From Scylla paramamosain (lineage: Eukaryota > Arthropoda > Malacostraca > Decapoda > Portunidae): a DNA stretch of 64,000 bases. The stretch is taken from assembly GCF_035594125.1 (NCBI RefSeq), contig NC_087185.1:10060501-10124500 (forward strand), in the 5' to 3' direction. The translations under genes were made by a program, and so were the position numbers. Below the pieces are notes generated by a model. It was not told the origin of the DNA. It did no database searches and worked only from the letters and a program-made list of their open reading frames with translations. Of the stretch, positions 47,301-64,000 are shown piece after piece (the first letter of the stretch is position 1; each line of letters opens with the position of its first letter).

Positions 47301-47899
47301 GTTTTTGAGCGTATTAGATAGCAAAATGGTAAAATTCATGGGAATAAAACGATATTGCCAGAAACTTGTATTATGATTGTTTTTTTAGCTTATTAGGTAC
47401 CAAAAAGCAAAAAACGCGTGAATAGCACTCTATATTGGAAAGTGAAAAAAAAAAAATACTAAAAACGTGTATTTGAGTGTTTTTCATATTGTACCAAAAT
47501 TCATATTCCGTCAAAATATATTGAAATCACTTGATATAGGGAAAAGGATGGTAATCATCAGAAAGGTGTCTTTTAAACGTTTTTCAGGGTGTTAGCCACT
47601 AAAATGTTAAAAAAATCAAGGAAAGCACCTTATATGGGAATACAAAACATTACTACAAACGTCTGTTTTCAGTGTTTTTAAGCTTCTTCCATACCAAAAC
47701 ACTTAAACGCATGCACAACACCCTTTATCGACCAACAGAATAACATTACTTAAACCGTAAATTTTTATTCTTTTTGAGCTTCTTACAAAAACGCCAAAAT
47801 GTAAAATAAGTACTCTGCATTTGGAGACAAAATGAGTTTATCAGAAACGTGTATATTTAGAGGTTCTGAGCCTCATAAGTATCAAAACACTAAAACTGT
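44336..47899 (-). repeat. ~95-bp satellite, mainly reverse orientation, right arm
   Basis: Forward sequence persists to about 44,450, then reverse monomers run to the CR1 5' junction at 47,899. Reverse complement of 15,857-19,736. A TTTA microsatellite lies at about 45,383-45,412. No gene is seen. Confidence 0.8.
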
Positions 47900-50800
47900 A
47901 TGGTGAGAAATAGCTTAAGTGTTTACTACACAAACTGTAGAAGTATTCTGAATAAAATAGACTTGCTTAGAGGAATAGCGAGCGTGGAGAAATTTGATAT
48001 CATTGCTTTAACTGAAACTTGGTTAGATATGTCAGGAAAAGTATTTAATCCAGAGGTTAAGATAGATGGGTATACAATGTTCTATAAAGATAGGGAAAAC
48101 AGGAGAGGAGGAGGCGTCGCGTTATACGTTAGGGACACATTACAGTGTTGTATCAACAGTAGAATTAAAACAGATAACAAAGCAGAGTCGCAGTCAGTAG
48201 TACTAGGGGTCGTTTACAGACCACCGACCAGTACAGAGGAAATTAACACCTCACTGTGGCAGGAATTAAATAGAGCAGGCAGGTACAGTCAGGTATGTGT
48301 GGTAGATTTTAATTTTAGGAATATCGACTGGAGTCTGATGGTGGGTAACAAGGAAGCAGAGGAATTTCTTAAGGTAATTCAGGATAATTTTTTAAAACAG
48401 GTAGTCGTAGAACCCACAAGGGGGAATAATATTCTAGATTTAATTCTTACTAGCAGGGAGGAAGCAGTCACGCAGGTAGAGGTTGGAGGACAGCTAGGAA
48501 ACAGTGACCATAGGGATATTAGGTACAATTTAGAATGGGAAGAAACAGTTAGAAACAAAAACACTAGTAAAATACCTGACTTTAGGAGAGCAAATTTTGA
48601 AGAATTAAAAAGGTACCTCCAAGGAGTGGACTGGCAAAGGATGCAGGGTGAGGTCAGGTCAGGGACGGAGTTCAGAGAGATAAGGCAGGATGAGAGAGGT
48701 GAGGTGAGGCGTGAGGGTGTAGGACAAGAGGAGGGAAGATGTGTCCGGAAGGGAGGAGGAAAGAGGAAGAGGGGAGCTAGGTGTGAGAATGTTAGAATGT
48801 CAGGTCATGCTGAAATGAGAGAGGTGAGGTCGAGGCGAGTAGATGAGGAAGTGGAGAGGATGGTAGGGGACGAGATGAGGGGACTAGGTGAAGTAAATGT
48901 AGATGAATTGTATAAATATTTCGTAGATAAAGTTCATACAGGTCAGTTAGCAAATATCCCGTATAGAACAATAAGATCACAAAAAAATGACCCTAAATGG
49001 ATGACTACTAGGTTAAAGCATTATATAGGGCGTAAGAGAAGTATATATAGGAGATTAAGGGCAGGTGAAGAAGTTTTAAGGACACAATATAATGAATTAG
49101 TTAGAACAGTCAGGAAGTTAACGAGGAAAGCTAAGGACAATTATGAATCAAAGGTAGCCAGCCAGGCGAAGACGGACACCAAGGGATTTTATCAGGTATA
49201 CAGGACGAAGAATAAGGATATTATAGGTCCATTAAAGGCAGCAGATGGGGAGCTGGTTAGTTCTGGGGAGGAGATTAGTAAACTTCTGAATGATTATTTT
49301 TTAACTGTCTTCACCCAGGAAAACATGCAGGATATGCCAGATAGTGAACAGGTGTTTAGAGCAGATGAGAATGAGAAGCTGACAGGTATTTCCATAACTA
49401 GGGAGATAGTGGAACAGGAGATAGATAGGCTAAAAAAGTTCAAGTCACTAGGACCTGATGAAATATACCCCAGAGTACTTAAGGAATGTAAAGAGATTAT
49501 TAGTGAGCCGTTAGTTTCTGTCTTTAAGAAATCACTGGAGTCGGTTGAGGTACCAGTAATGTGGAGGCAGGCTAATGTAGTACCCATCTTTAAGAAAGGA
49601 GATAAAACTTTAGCGTCTAATTATAGACCTGTCAGCTTAACTTCAGTTGTAGATAAAATGTTAGAGTCAATAATAGCGAGGAACATTAGGGAGCATTTAG
49701 ACAAACATAACTTGATAAATCAGTCACAGCATGGCTTCACGAAGGGGAAGTCTTGCCTGACAAACTTGTTAAGTTTTTACAGTAAGGTGTACGAGGCAGC
49801 AGATAATGGTGATAGTTATGATATCTTATATCTGGACTTTAGTAAAGCATTTGACAAGGTACCCCATCAAAGGCTCCTGAGAAAGGTTAGGGCACACGGG
49901 ATAGATGGGAAGGTGTTAGGCTGGATAGGGTCATGGCTTAGTGACAGGCGACAGAGAGTGGTAATAAACGGCTCGAAATCCGAGTGGGGTCATGTAATTA
50001 GTGGGGTGCCACAGGGATCAGTATTAGGGCCATTGTTATTTCTAATATATATCAATGACTTGGATAGTGGAATTAGTAGTGATGTTAGTAAATTTGCGGA
50101 TGACACAAAGATAGGTAGATTAATTAGGTCAGAATCGGATGCCATCGCCTTGCAGGCAGACTTAAATAGAATGAATGAATGGACGGATAGATGGCAAATG
50201 CAATTTAATATCAATAAATGCAAAGTGCTTAGCGTAGGTAGAGGAAACCCACACAATATGTATACATTAGACAACCAAACTCTGGTAGGTACAGGGTACG
50301 AGAAAGATTTAGGAGTTATAGTTAGCTCTGAACTCCGTCTAGGGAAACAATGCATAGAAGCCAGAAACAAGGCAAATAGGGTACTAGGATTCATTTTTAG
50401 GAGTGTTAAAAGTAGAAGGCCGGGAGTAATATTAAAGTTATACTTGGCGCTGGTCAGACCTCATCAAGACTACGCGGTGCAGTTCTGGTCCCCACATTAC
50501 AGGAAAGATATAGGTCTATTAGAATCAGTACAAAGGAGAATGACTAAAAGGATACAGGGGATGAGGAGTATCCCTTACGAGGCGAGGTTGAAGCTGTTAA
50601 ATTTACATTCTTTAGAGAGACGTAGGTTAAGAGGGGACCTGATAGAAGTCTTTAAGTGGTATAAGGGTTATAACAAGGGAGATGTAAGCAAAATTCTTAG
50701 GATCAGCAACCAGGGTAGAACAAGAAATAGCGGGTTCAAGCTTGAAAAATTTAGGTTTAGGAAGGAGATAGGAAAAAATTAGTTCTCAAATAGAGTGGTA

Positions 50801-50905
50801 GATGAGTGGAACGGACTCAGTAATCATGTAGTTAGTGCTAGGACACTAGAGAGCTTTAAGAGAAGATTAGACAAGTTTATGGATGGGGATAGCAGATGGA
50901 AATAG
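47900..50905 (+). pseudogene. CR1 ORF2 endonuclease-reverse transcriptase, one late nonsense codon
   Basis: This frame encodes the LINE enzyme that nicks target DNA and copies the element RNA. It is open for 960 codons to TAG at 50,780-50,782. In the same frame 40 more codons follow to TAG at 50,903-50,905, with typical CR1-group C-terminal sequence (SNRVVDEWNGLS, ESFKRRLDKF), so the first stop is probably a TGG-to-TAG mutation. Endonuclease blocks are IIALTETWLD (about residue 35), VDFNFRN (about 135, where GDFN is usual) and NSDHRD (about 200). RT blocks are NYRPVSLTS (about 573), YLDFSKAFDKVP (about 644), GVPQGSVLGPLLF (about 701) and FADD (about 731). Compared with the left copy it lacks nine residues near 97, a 27-bp deletion between TCG repeats. 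It is probably inactive, but only lightly damaged. Confidence 0.92.
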
Positions 50906-50963
50906 GTAGGTGTGTTTCATACAGGGACTGCCACATGTAAGCCTGGTCGCTTCTTGCAGCTTC

Positions 50964-50992
50964 CCTTATTTCTTATGTTCTTATGTTCTTAT
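50964..50992 (+). repeat. CR1 3' octamer tail
   Basis: About three imperfect copies of TTCTTATG mark the element 3' end. Satellite (AACAATGCGAGTAACACTC) starts immediately after. Confidence 0.85.
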
Positions 50993-55769
<4,777 letters not shown>

Positions 55770-56340
55770 GTTTTTTTTCTTTTATATAGGAAGGATACTG
55801 GCCAAGGGCAACAAAAATCTAATAAAAAAAATGCCCACTGAAATGCCAGTCCCATGAAAGGGTCAAAGCAGTGGTCCAAAATTGGTGGATAAGTGTCTTG
55901 AAACCTCCCTCTTGAACGAATTCAAGTCGTAGGAAGGTGGAAATACAGAAGCAGGCAGGGAGTTCCAGAGTTTGCCAGAGAAAGGGATGAATGATTGAGA
56001 ATGCTGGTTAACTCTTGCGTTAGAGAGGTGGACAGAATAGGGGTGAGAGAAAGAAGAAAGTCTTGTGCAGCGAGGCCGCGGAAGGAGGGGAGGCATGCAG
56101 TTAGCAAGATCAGAAGAGCAGTTAGCATGAAAATAGCGGTAGAAGACAGCTAGATATGCAACATTGCGGCGGTGAGAGAGAGGCTGAAGACAGTCAGTTA
56201 GAGGAGAGGAGTTGATGAGACGAAAAGCTTTTGATTCCACCCTGTCTAGAAGAGCAGTATGAGTGGAACCCCCCCAGACATGTGAAGCATACTCCATACA
56301 TGGACGGATAAGGCCCTTGTACAGAGTTAGCAGCTGGGGG
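55770..56340 (-). pseudogene. LINE 3' part (C-terminal RT region, UTR, A-tail), minus strand
   Basis: Same family as 22,823-23,999. The minus-strand frame 56,297-55,863 encodes EYASHVWGGSTHTALLDRVE, HRRNVAYLAVFYRYFH and WNSLPASVFPPSYDLNSFKR without the stop or frameshift of the other copy. The 3' UTR signature and A-rich tail follow to about 55,770. At 56,340 it meets the inverted 5' piece; the RT core between the two pieces is missing. Confidence 0.87.
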
Positions 56341-56708
56341 GGGTACTGATTTTCCTTGAAATGACTACTGCTTCCGTGTCAGAGACCCGTCTTTGTTTGC
56401 TGAGCGCATAACAGAGGTGATAATGTCTGGCATGGAGGCGTACATTCCTCACTCTTTTTCTCGTCCTAAACCTTCTAAACCTTGGTTTAACACAGCTTGT
56501 TCCCGTGCTATACATGATAGAGAGGTGGCCCACAAAAGGTACTTAAGCCTTCCATCACCAGAATCTCATGCACTTTATATTTCTTCCCGGAACCATGCCA
56601 AGTCTGTTCTCCAACTAGCCAAAAACTCCTTCATTAACAGAAAATGTCAAAACCTTTCAAGATCTAACTCCTCTCGTGATTTCTGGCATCTAGCCAAAAA
56701 ATATCTCC
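56341..56708 (+). pseudogene. Inverted 5' part of the same LINE (linker before RT), plus strand
   Basis: The plus-strand frame, about 56,393-56,710, encodes PKPSKPWFNTACSRAIHDRE and SSRDFWHLAKKY, the segment that lies between endonuclease and RT in Jockey/CR1-group LINEs. It points opposite to the adjoining 3' part. Its upstream end is at the internal junction and its downstream end meets satellite. This is the arrangement expected of 5' inversion during insertion. Confidence 0.8.
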
Positions 56709-56920
56709 TTCTCCATAAGAGTGCTATTCATGCCTTTTAACGTTTTAATACCAATGATTTTCTAAAACACTCACAATAAAAGTTTTTAGTAATGTTTTTT
56801 TTTTTTTAGTTTCCCCATATAGAGTACTTTGCATATATTTTGGCATCTTTCTACGAATAAAGTTCAGAAACACCAAAGTACACGTTTTTGGTAAACTTAT
56901 ACTGTTTCTCTATAAAGAGT
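56709..56920 (+). repeat. Second palindrome, left arm (~210 bp)
   Basis: Reverse complement of 58,061-58,270, for example TTAATACCAATGATTTTCTA against TAGAAAATCATTGGTATTAA. The outer end coincides with the LINE junction. Confidence 0.88.
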
Positions 56921-58270
<1,350 letters not shown>

Positions 58271-61215
58271 ACAGAATAATATTACCGAAAACGTGTTTTT
58301 TTTTGTGTGTTTTTTTCTTTCACATAGCAAACGAAAATGCAAGCAAAGGGGAAATGATACGACATGTTCAGAAACGTATCTTTTGAATATTTTTGAGCTT
58401 GTTACTTACCAAAACACTAAAACGCATGGAAAACACCCTTTTATAAAGAAAATAAATAACATTATCAGAAACGTGCATTTTGAATGATTTTTACATTATT
58501 AGGTACCAAAACGCCGAAATACACACAAAACCGTTATATGGGGAAATGAAACGACAGTACCATAAAAGTGTCCCATTTTTTTTTTCAGCGTGTCAAGCAG
58601 AAAAACGCTAAACTACATGAAATGCACCTTATAAGGGAATAGAAAAAAAAAAAAAAACATTACTAAGAAAAATGTGTTTTTCAGTATATTTAAGTTTCTT
58701 CCTGAAACGCTAAAATGCATCAAAAATATTGTTTTGCGAAAAACGTGTATTTTGAATGGTTTTCAGATTTTACGAACCAAAGCCAAAATACATACAAAGC
58801 AAAGCAAAGGAAATAACGAGAAACATGTAATATGACATATTTTATGATGTTTATGTTCCAAAAGGCAAAAAAAAAAAAAGTGTGAATAGCATTCTATATG
58901 GAAAACAACAACTTTACAAAAACTTGTGCTTTGAGTATTTTTCAAATTGTTACGTATCAAAGCGCCAAAATGCATGCAAAGTATCCTATACGAGGAAAGG
59001 AAAGAACATTACGAGAAACATGTATTATGAGTGTTTTTTACTTTTTTTTTAGTTACCAAAACGATTAAACGCATGAATATGGAGAAAAACAACAACAATA
59101 CCAAATACGTGTATTTTGAATGTTTTTCACAATGTTAGGTATGAAAAGCTAAAACGCATGCTAGTCTTTTTATCCGCAACGTGTCTTTTCAGTTTTTTTT
59201 TTTTCAGCTTGTTAAACACCAAAGTGCTAAAGAAAAATGGAAACCACTAAAAATGGGAACAGGTACCAAATCACGAAATATCATTCTATATGGATAAAAA
59301 GAACAGCATTACCCTAAAACACGCATTTTTTTTTTCACATTCTTAGGTACCAAAACGCGAAAATGCATGCAAATACTCCATTATAGATAAACGAAGCGAC
59401 AATACTAAAACTGTGTCTTTTGAGTGTTTTTCAGTGTGTTATTTTCCAAAACACTAAAAGCTATCGAAAAGACTCTATATGGAAATAAAAATTAACATTA
59501 CGTGTGTTTAGAGTGTTTTTGATCTCCTTACGTACCAAAACTCTAAAACGCATGCAAAACACTCTTAATGGAGAAATAGAATAACATTACCATAAACGTG
59601 TATTTTCAGTTTTTGAGTTTATTAAGTAGAAAAAGATAAAAAAGACAAAACCGTCCATAAAAACCGTTTATCATGAGTGTTTCTTTTTTTTTTATTCTCT
59701 TAGTATCAAAACGCTTAAACGCGTGAATAGCTCTTTTTATGAAAAACCAGAACAAAATTACCATGAACGGGATTTTAAGTGCTTTTCACCTTGTGAGGTA
59801 TCAAAACGCCGAAATGCATGTAATGCATCTTGAATGGGAAAAAGAAAGGACATAACGAGAAACGTGTATTATGAGTGTTTTTAAGCTTCTTAGGTATAAG
59901 AACGATAAAATGCATGAATAGGACTCTATATGGAGAAATAGAAAAACATTACCAAAAACGTGTATTTAGAGTGTTTTTTCACATTTTTAGATAGCAAAAC
60001 GTCAAAAAGCATGCAAAATCCCTATATGGGGAAATGAGTAGCAATACAAGAAACGTATTTCTTTTTTCTGCACATTAGGGACCAAAACACTGAGAAACAT
60101 GTAAAAACACACTATATGGAAATAGAAAATAGCATTACCAAAAACATGTCTTTTAACCGTTTTTGAGTTTCATATATAAGAAAACCCTAAAACATGTAAG
60201 ACACCCTTTATGGAAAATATAAATGAATAAATAAAATAAATAAATAAATAAATAAAACTATCAAAATCAAATATTTTGAGTGTTTTGATACTGTTGCGTA
60301 TAAAAACGTCGCAAAGTACCCTATATGCGGAAACAAAAGTATATTAAAAGAAACCTGTATTATGAGTGTTTCTGAACTACTTAGTTACGAAAAGAATAAA
60401 ACGCATGAATAACTCTCTATATGGACAAATAAGAAACATTACCAAAAATATGTATTTTTAATGTGTATTTCACATTCTTAGGTACCAGAACGGAAGCTGT
60501 ATGGAAAGCACTCTATATGCGGAAAAGAAACGACATATCTAAGAACGTGTCTTTCAGTGTTTATTATGATGTTATGCACAAAAAAAAAAACGCAAAAAAA
60601 AAAAAGATAAATAACAAAGGAACCCTATATAGGAAAAAAAAAAATCAACTCGAAAAAACTGGTCTTTTGGGTGTTTTTGAACAACTTATATACCAAAACA
60701 CTATAACGTATGCAAAACAACCTTGAAGCAGAAACATAATAACATTACCAAAAAACGTGTATTTTCATTATTTTTTTTATTTTGTTTAGAAAAATACCAA
60801 AATGCATGGAAAAACACCCAATATGCAAAGCACTCTATATGGGAAACGAAACGTCATAACCAGAAACGAGTCTTAAGTATTTTTGAGCGAGTCAGTCCCA
60901 AAACTGTGAAAATCATGTAAAAAAGCGATATTACCGGAAAAGTATATTATGATCGTTTTTGAGCTTCTATAGTATTAAAACACAAAAACGTGTAATTAGC
61001 ACACTGTATGCAGAAAAAAAAAGAATATCACGAAAAAAAAAAACTGTATTTTGAGTGTTTTTCACATTAGTAAGAAAACGCCAAATGCTTACAAAGAACT
61101 TTACATAGGTAAAAGAAATGACATTATCAGAAAGGTGTCATTCTTTTTTTTTTCAGGCATCATAATGCTAAAAAGCATAGAAAGAACTCTATATAGGAAT
61201 ACAAAGCAACATTAA
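58271..61215 (-). repeat. ~95-bp satellite, reverse orientation; diverged copy of ~28.4-30.9 kb
   Basis: Reverse monomers with subtype quirks in the same order as the left arm, for example TATGCGGAAAAGAAACGACA at 60,518 and about 29,969, and GTGTATTTTCATTATTTTT at about 60,757 and 30,141. An (AAAT)n tract lies at about 60,223-60,255. No gene is seen. Confidence 0.78.
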
Positions 61216-61916
61216 AAAAAGTTCTACTTAAAACACTGAAAAGACACGTTTTCAGTAAATTTGTTTTGGATTCACATATTAACTGACTTCCATATTATTT
61301 ACCGTTTTGGTGCCTAACATGCTGAAAAACACTGAAAAGACAGGTTTCTGGTAAAGTCGTTTAACTTCCCTATATATGTGGCTTTGCATGCACTTTATGA
61401 TTTGGTACATAACAATCCGGAAAAAAAGCTATAATTAACTTTTTTGGTAATGTTCTTTTTTCCACATAAATTCCCTGAATTTTGGCAGAATTTTGGCATC
61501 TCGGTACCTATAAGGATGAATAACAAAAAAAAAAGTATTCCAATTTTTTTTTTCTAAATAAAGAGTGTTATTTGTGGGTTTTAGCTTTTAGGTACTGAAG
61601 GAACTTAAAAAAAAACACTTATAATACATGTTTGTCGTAATGTCCTTTCGTTTCCCAAACATAAGGTTCTTTGCATGTATTTAAGCGTTTTTTATAGATA
61701 ACATGATCGAAAAACACTCAAAATACATGTATTTGGTAATATTATTCTGTTTCTCCATAATATGTATTTTGCATGCGTTTTAGCGTTTTTGTATGTAAGG
61801 AGCTCAAAAACACTTAAAGGCAAGTTCTTGGTAAAATTTGGTTTTATTCCCATGTAATGTGATTGCCTGGCTTTTAGTGCTTTATTGCATAACACGCTCA
61901 AAAACACTTAAAAGAC
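61216..61916 (+). repeat. Outer-domain satellite, forward, direct copy of ~8.2-8.9 kb
   Basis: Matches 8,195-8,903 in sequence and order (TTTTGTTTTGGATTCACATA, GTGCCTAACATGCTGAAAAA, TTTTGGCAGAATTTTGGCAT). Confidence 0.85.
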
Positions 61917-62398
61917 ATGCAAGGCCTCGCATATGAGGAAATTAAAGACCTTACCAGAAATCTGTCTTTTGAGTGTTTTTTAGCATGTTAGGCACCAAAA
62001 TGATAAATAATAAGGCACTCACTCTATTTGGGAATCCAAAAGAAAATTACTGAAAACGTGTCTTCTCAGTGTTTTACGTGGAAAAACGCTAAAACTGATG
62101 CAAACCAACCAATAGAAAGAAGCAGAAACACATTACCAAAAATGTATATTTTGAGTGTTTTTGAGCTTGTTACCTAAAATAAAACGCAAAAATTTATACA
62201 AAGCACTCTATATCGGGAAACAAAGGGACATTGCGAGAAAAGTGTATAATGAATGTTTTATAGTTAAAAAAAAAAAAAAAACACATGCCAAAAACGCAAA
62301 CACTCGTGTATATGGAGAAGTTTCCTAGATACAAAAATGCCGAAACTCATGAATAACACTCTTAAATGAGAAACAGAACAACCTTACTAAATGCGTGT
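61917..62398 (-). repeat. Inverted satellite insert, copy 3
   Basis: Shares both junctions with 8,904-9,368 and the left junction with 3,706-4,110. It is part of the duplicated segment. Confidence 0.78.
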
Positions 62399-64000
62399 CA
62401 AAAACACTAAAAGGCAAGTTCTTCGTAAAAGTTACTTTTATTCCCACATAATGTGATTGCCCTGCTTTTTAATGCTTTATTGCCTAACACGCTCAAAAAC
62501 ACTCAAAGACACTTTTCTGGTAATATCATTTTTTTCCCACATTTCGCATGGAATTTGGGGTTTTGGTAACTAAGAATGTAAAAAACACACTCAAAATACA
62601 CGCATTTAGTAAAGTTGCTCTGTTTCTTGATTAAGAATGTTATTCATGAGTTTCAGCATTTTGGTATCTTAGAAACTTCTCCACACAGACAAGTTTTTGC
62701 GTTTTTTGCCTTATGATTCTGGTGAAACTATAAAACACTCATTATACACGTTTCTCGTTATGTCCTTTTTTTTCCTAATATACAGTGCTTTGCCTCCATT
62801 TTTTTTTTATGTAACAAGCTCAAAAACACACAAAATATACTTTTTTGGTAATGTTATTCTATTTTTTCATATTGGTTGGTTTGCATCCGTTTTAGGATTT
62901 TTTTACGTAAATCTTTTAAAAGACACGTTTTCAGTAATTTTGTGTTGGATTTCCAAATAGAGTGACTTTCATATTATTTATCGTTTTGGTGCCTAACATG
63001 CGGAAAAATACACAAAAGACAGGTTTCTTGTAAAGTCGTTAAATTTTCCCAAATAGGTGGCTTTGCATTCACTTTATGGTTTGGTACATAACTCCGAAAA
63101 AAAAGGTAAAATTAACTTTTTCGATAATGTTCTTTTTTCCACATAATTTCCCTGAATTTTGGCAGAATTTTGGCATTTTGGTACCTATGAACATCAATAA
63201 TAACAAAATAAAAATGCTATTTTTTTATTCTATTTATTTATTTTTTCTCTATAAAGAGTGTTATTTGTAGGTTTTAACGTTTTGGTACTTAAGGAACTTA
63301 AAAAAACATTCATAATACACATTTCTTGTAATGTCCTTTTTTCCCAAATATAGGGATCTTTGCATGTATTTAAGCGTTTTTATAGGTAACATGATAAAAA
63401 ACACTCAAAAACACTTGTTTTTGGTAATGTTATCCTGGTTCTCCATAAAGAAGTGTTTTGCATGCGTTTTAGCGATTTGGTATGTAAGGAGCTGAAAAAC
63501 ACTTCAAGGCAAGTTCTTGGTAAAAGTTGGTTTTATTCCAATGTAAAATAATTGCCCTGCTTTTTAGTGCTTTATTGCCTAACACGCTCAAAAACACTCT
63601 GGTAATGTCATTTTTTCATACTTAAAGCTAGTTTCGCCTGCTATTTGGGGTTTTGCTAAGAATGTGAAGAAAAAAAAACACTCAAAATACACGCATTTGG
63701 TAATATTGTTCTGTTTCTCAATTAGGATTGTTATTCATGAGTTTTAGCATTTTGGTATCTAAGAAACTTCTTTATATACACGAGTTTTTGCATTTTTTTG
63801 CTTTGTGGTTCTTGTGAACCATAATTTCTTTTCCCTGAAAATAATAAGACACTCATTATACACGTTTCTCGTAATGTCCTTTTCTTTCCCAATAGGGAGT
63901 GCTTTGCATCCATTTTCGCGTTTTTTGTAGGTAACAAGCTCAAAACACTCAAAATATACCTTTTTTTGTAATGTTTTTCTATTTCTTCATATTGGTTGGT
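62399..64000 (+). repeat. Outer-domain satellite, forward, direct copy of ~9.37-11.0 kb
   Basis: Continues the direct match to the left outer domain at an offset of about 53.0 kb and runs off the window. It includes a decayed version of the hairpin variant near 63,808-63,840. No gene is seen. Confidence 0.82.

Larger units (their letters stand above)
47900..50992 (+). mobile_element. CR1-type LINE, near full-length ORF2 with 3' tail
   Basis: One element runs from an ORF2 start to a 3' end made of tandem octamers (TTCTTATG repeated, 50,964-50,992). Octamer tails, rather than poly(A), are typical of the CR1 group. There is no ORF1 or 5' UTR; satellite abuts the first codon, so the element is 5'-truncated. 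The satellite is reverse on its left and forward on its right, so it sits at a strand switch. The left-arm copy stops at the position equal to 50,258. The last 730 bp therefore lie outside the palindrome. Confidence 0.93.

Overview
This window is a block of AT-rich eukaryotic heterochromatin. I find no conventional cellular gene, rRNA, tRNA or CRISPR array in it. The CR1-type and Jockey/CR1-like LINEs, a mariner DNA transposon, long (TA)n arrays and a degenerate tandem satellite suggest an animal, most likely an arthropod and perhaps a crustacean. The species assignment is inference only.

The background is one satellite family with a monomer of about 95 bp. It is recognised by the ordered blocks TTTGGTAC, CTCAAAAACACTCA, TTTTGGTAATGTT, CATATAGGGTGC and TTTGCATGCATTTT. 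Monomers fall into about five subtypes that recur in fixed order, giving a higher-order unit (HOR) of about 475 bp. In the outer regions (about 3.0-13.47 kb and 61.2-64.0 kb) a doubled version of about 1.05-1.1 kb is used instead. The strand of the satellite flips many times.

The dominant structure is a giant inverted duplication. Its left arm is 13,469-31,130 and its right arm is 32,167-50,258, around a single-copy spacer of 1,036 bp (31,131-32,166). The arms share satellite order, a CR1 LINE at the outer ends, a degenerate CR1 relic and a short LINE 3' tail. They differ by substitutions and by later events. A mariner with perfect terminal repeats and an open transposase frame sits only in the right arm. 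A truncated LINE sits only in the left arm. (TA)n arrays have expanded differently on the two sides. The left boundary cuts through the CR1 LINE and fuses it to outer-type satellite.

Layout: 1-3.0 kb mixed-orientation satellite; 3.0-13.47 kb outer HOR array with two inverted inserts; 13.47-31.13 kb left arm; 31.13-32.17 kb spacer; 32.17-50.26 kb right arm, with the CR1 3' end running on to 50.99 kb; 51-54.4 kb forward satellite; 54.4-58.3 kb a patch of (TA)n arrays, a young trimer repeat, a 5'-inverted LINE and a second small palindrome; 58.1-61.2 kb reverse satellite that is a diverged direct copy of about 28.4-30.9 kb; 61.2-64 kb a direct copy of about 8.2-11.0 kb.

The only frames that look like selected protein-coding sequence are the mariner transposase and the LINE polyproteins. 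The many other open frames are satellite or (TA)n translations with no family resemblance.
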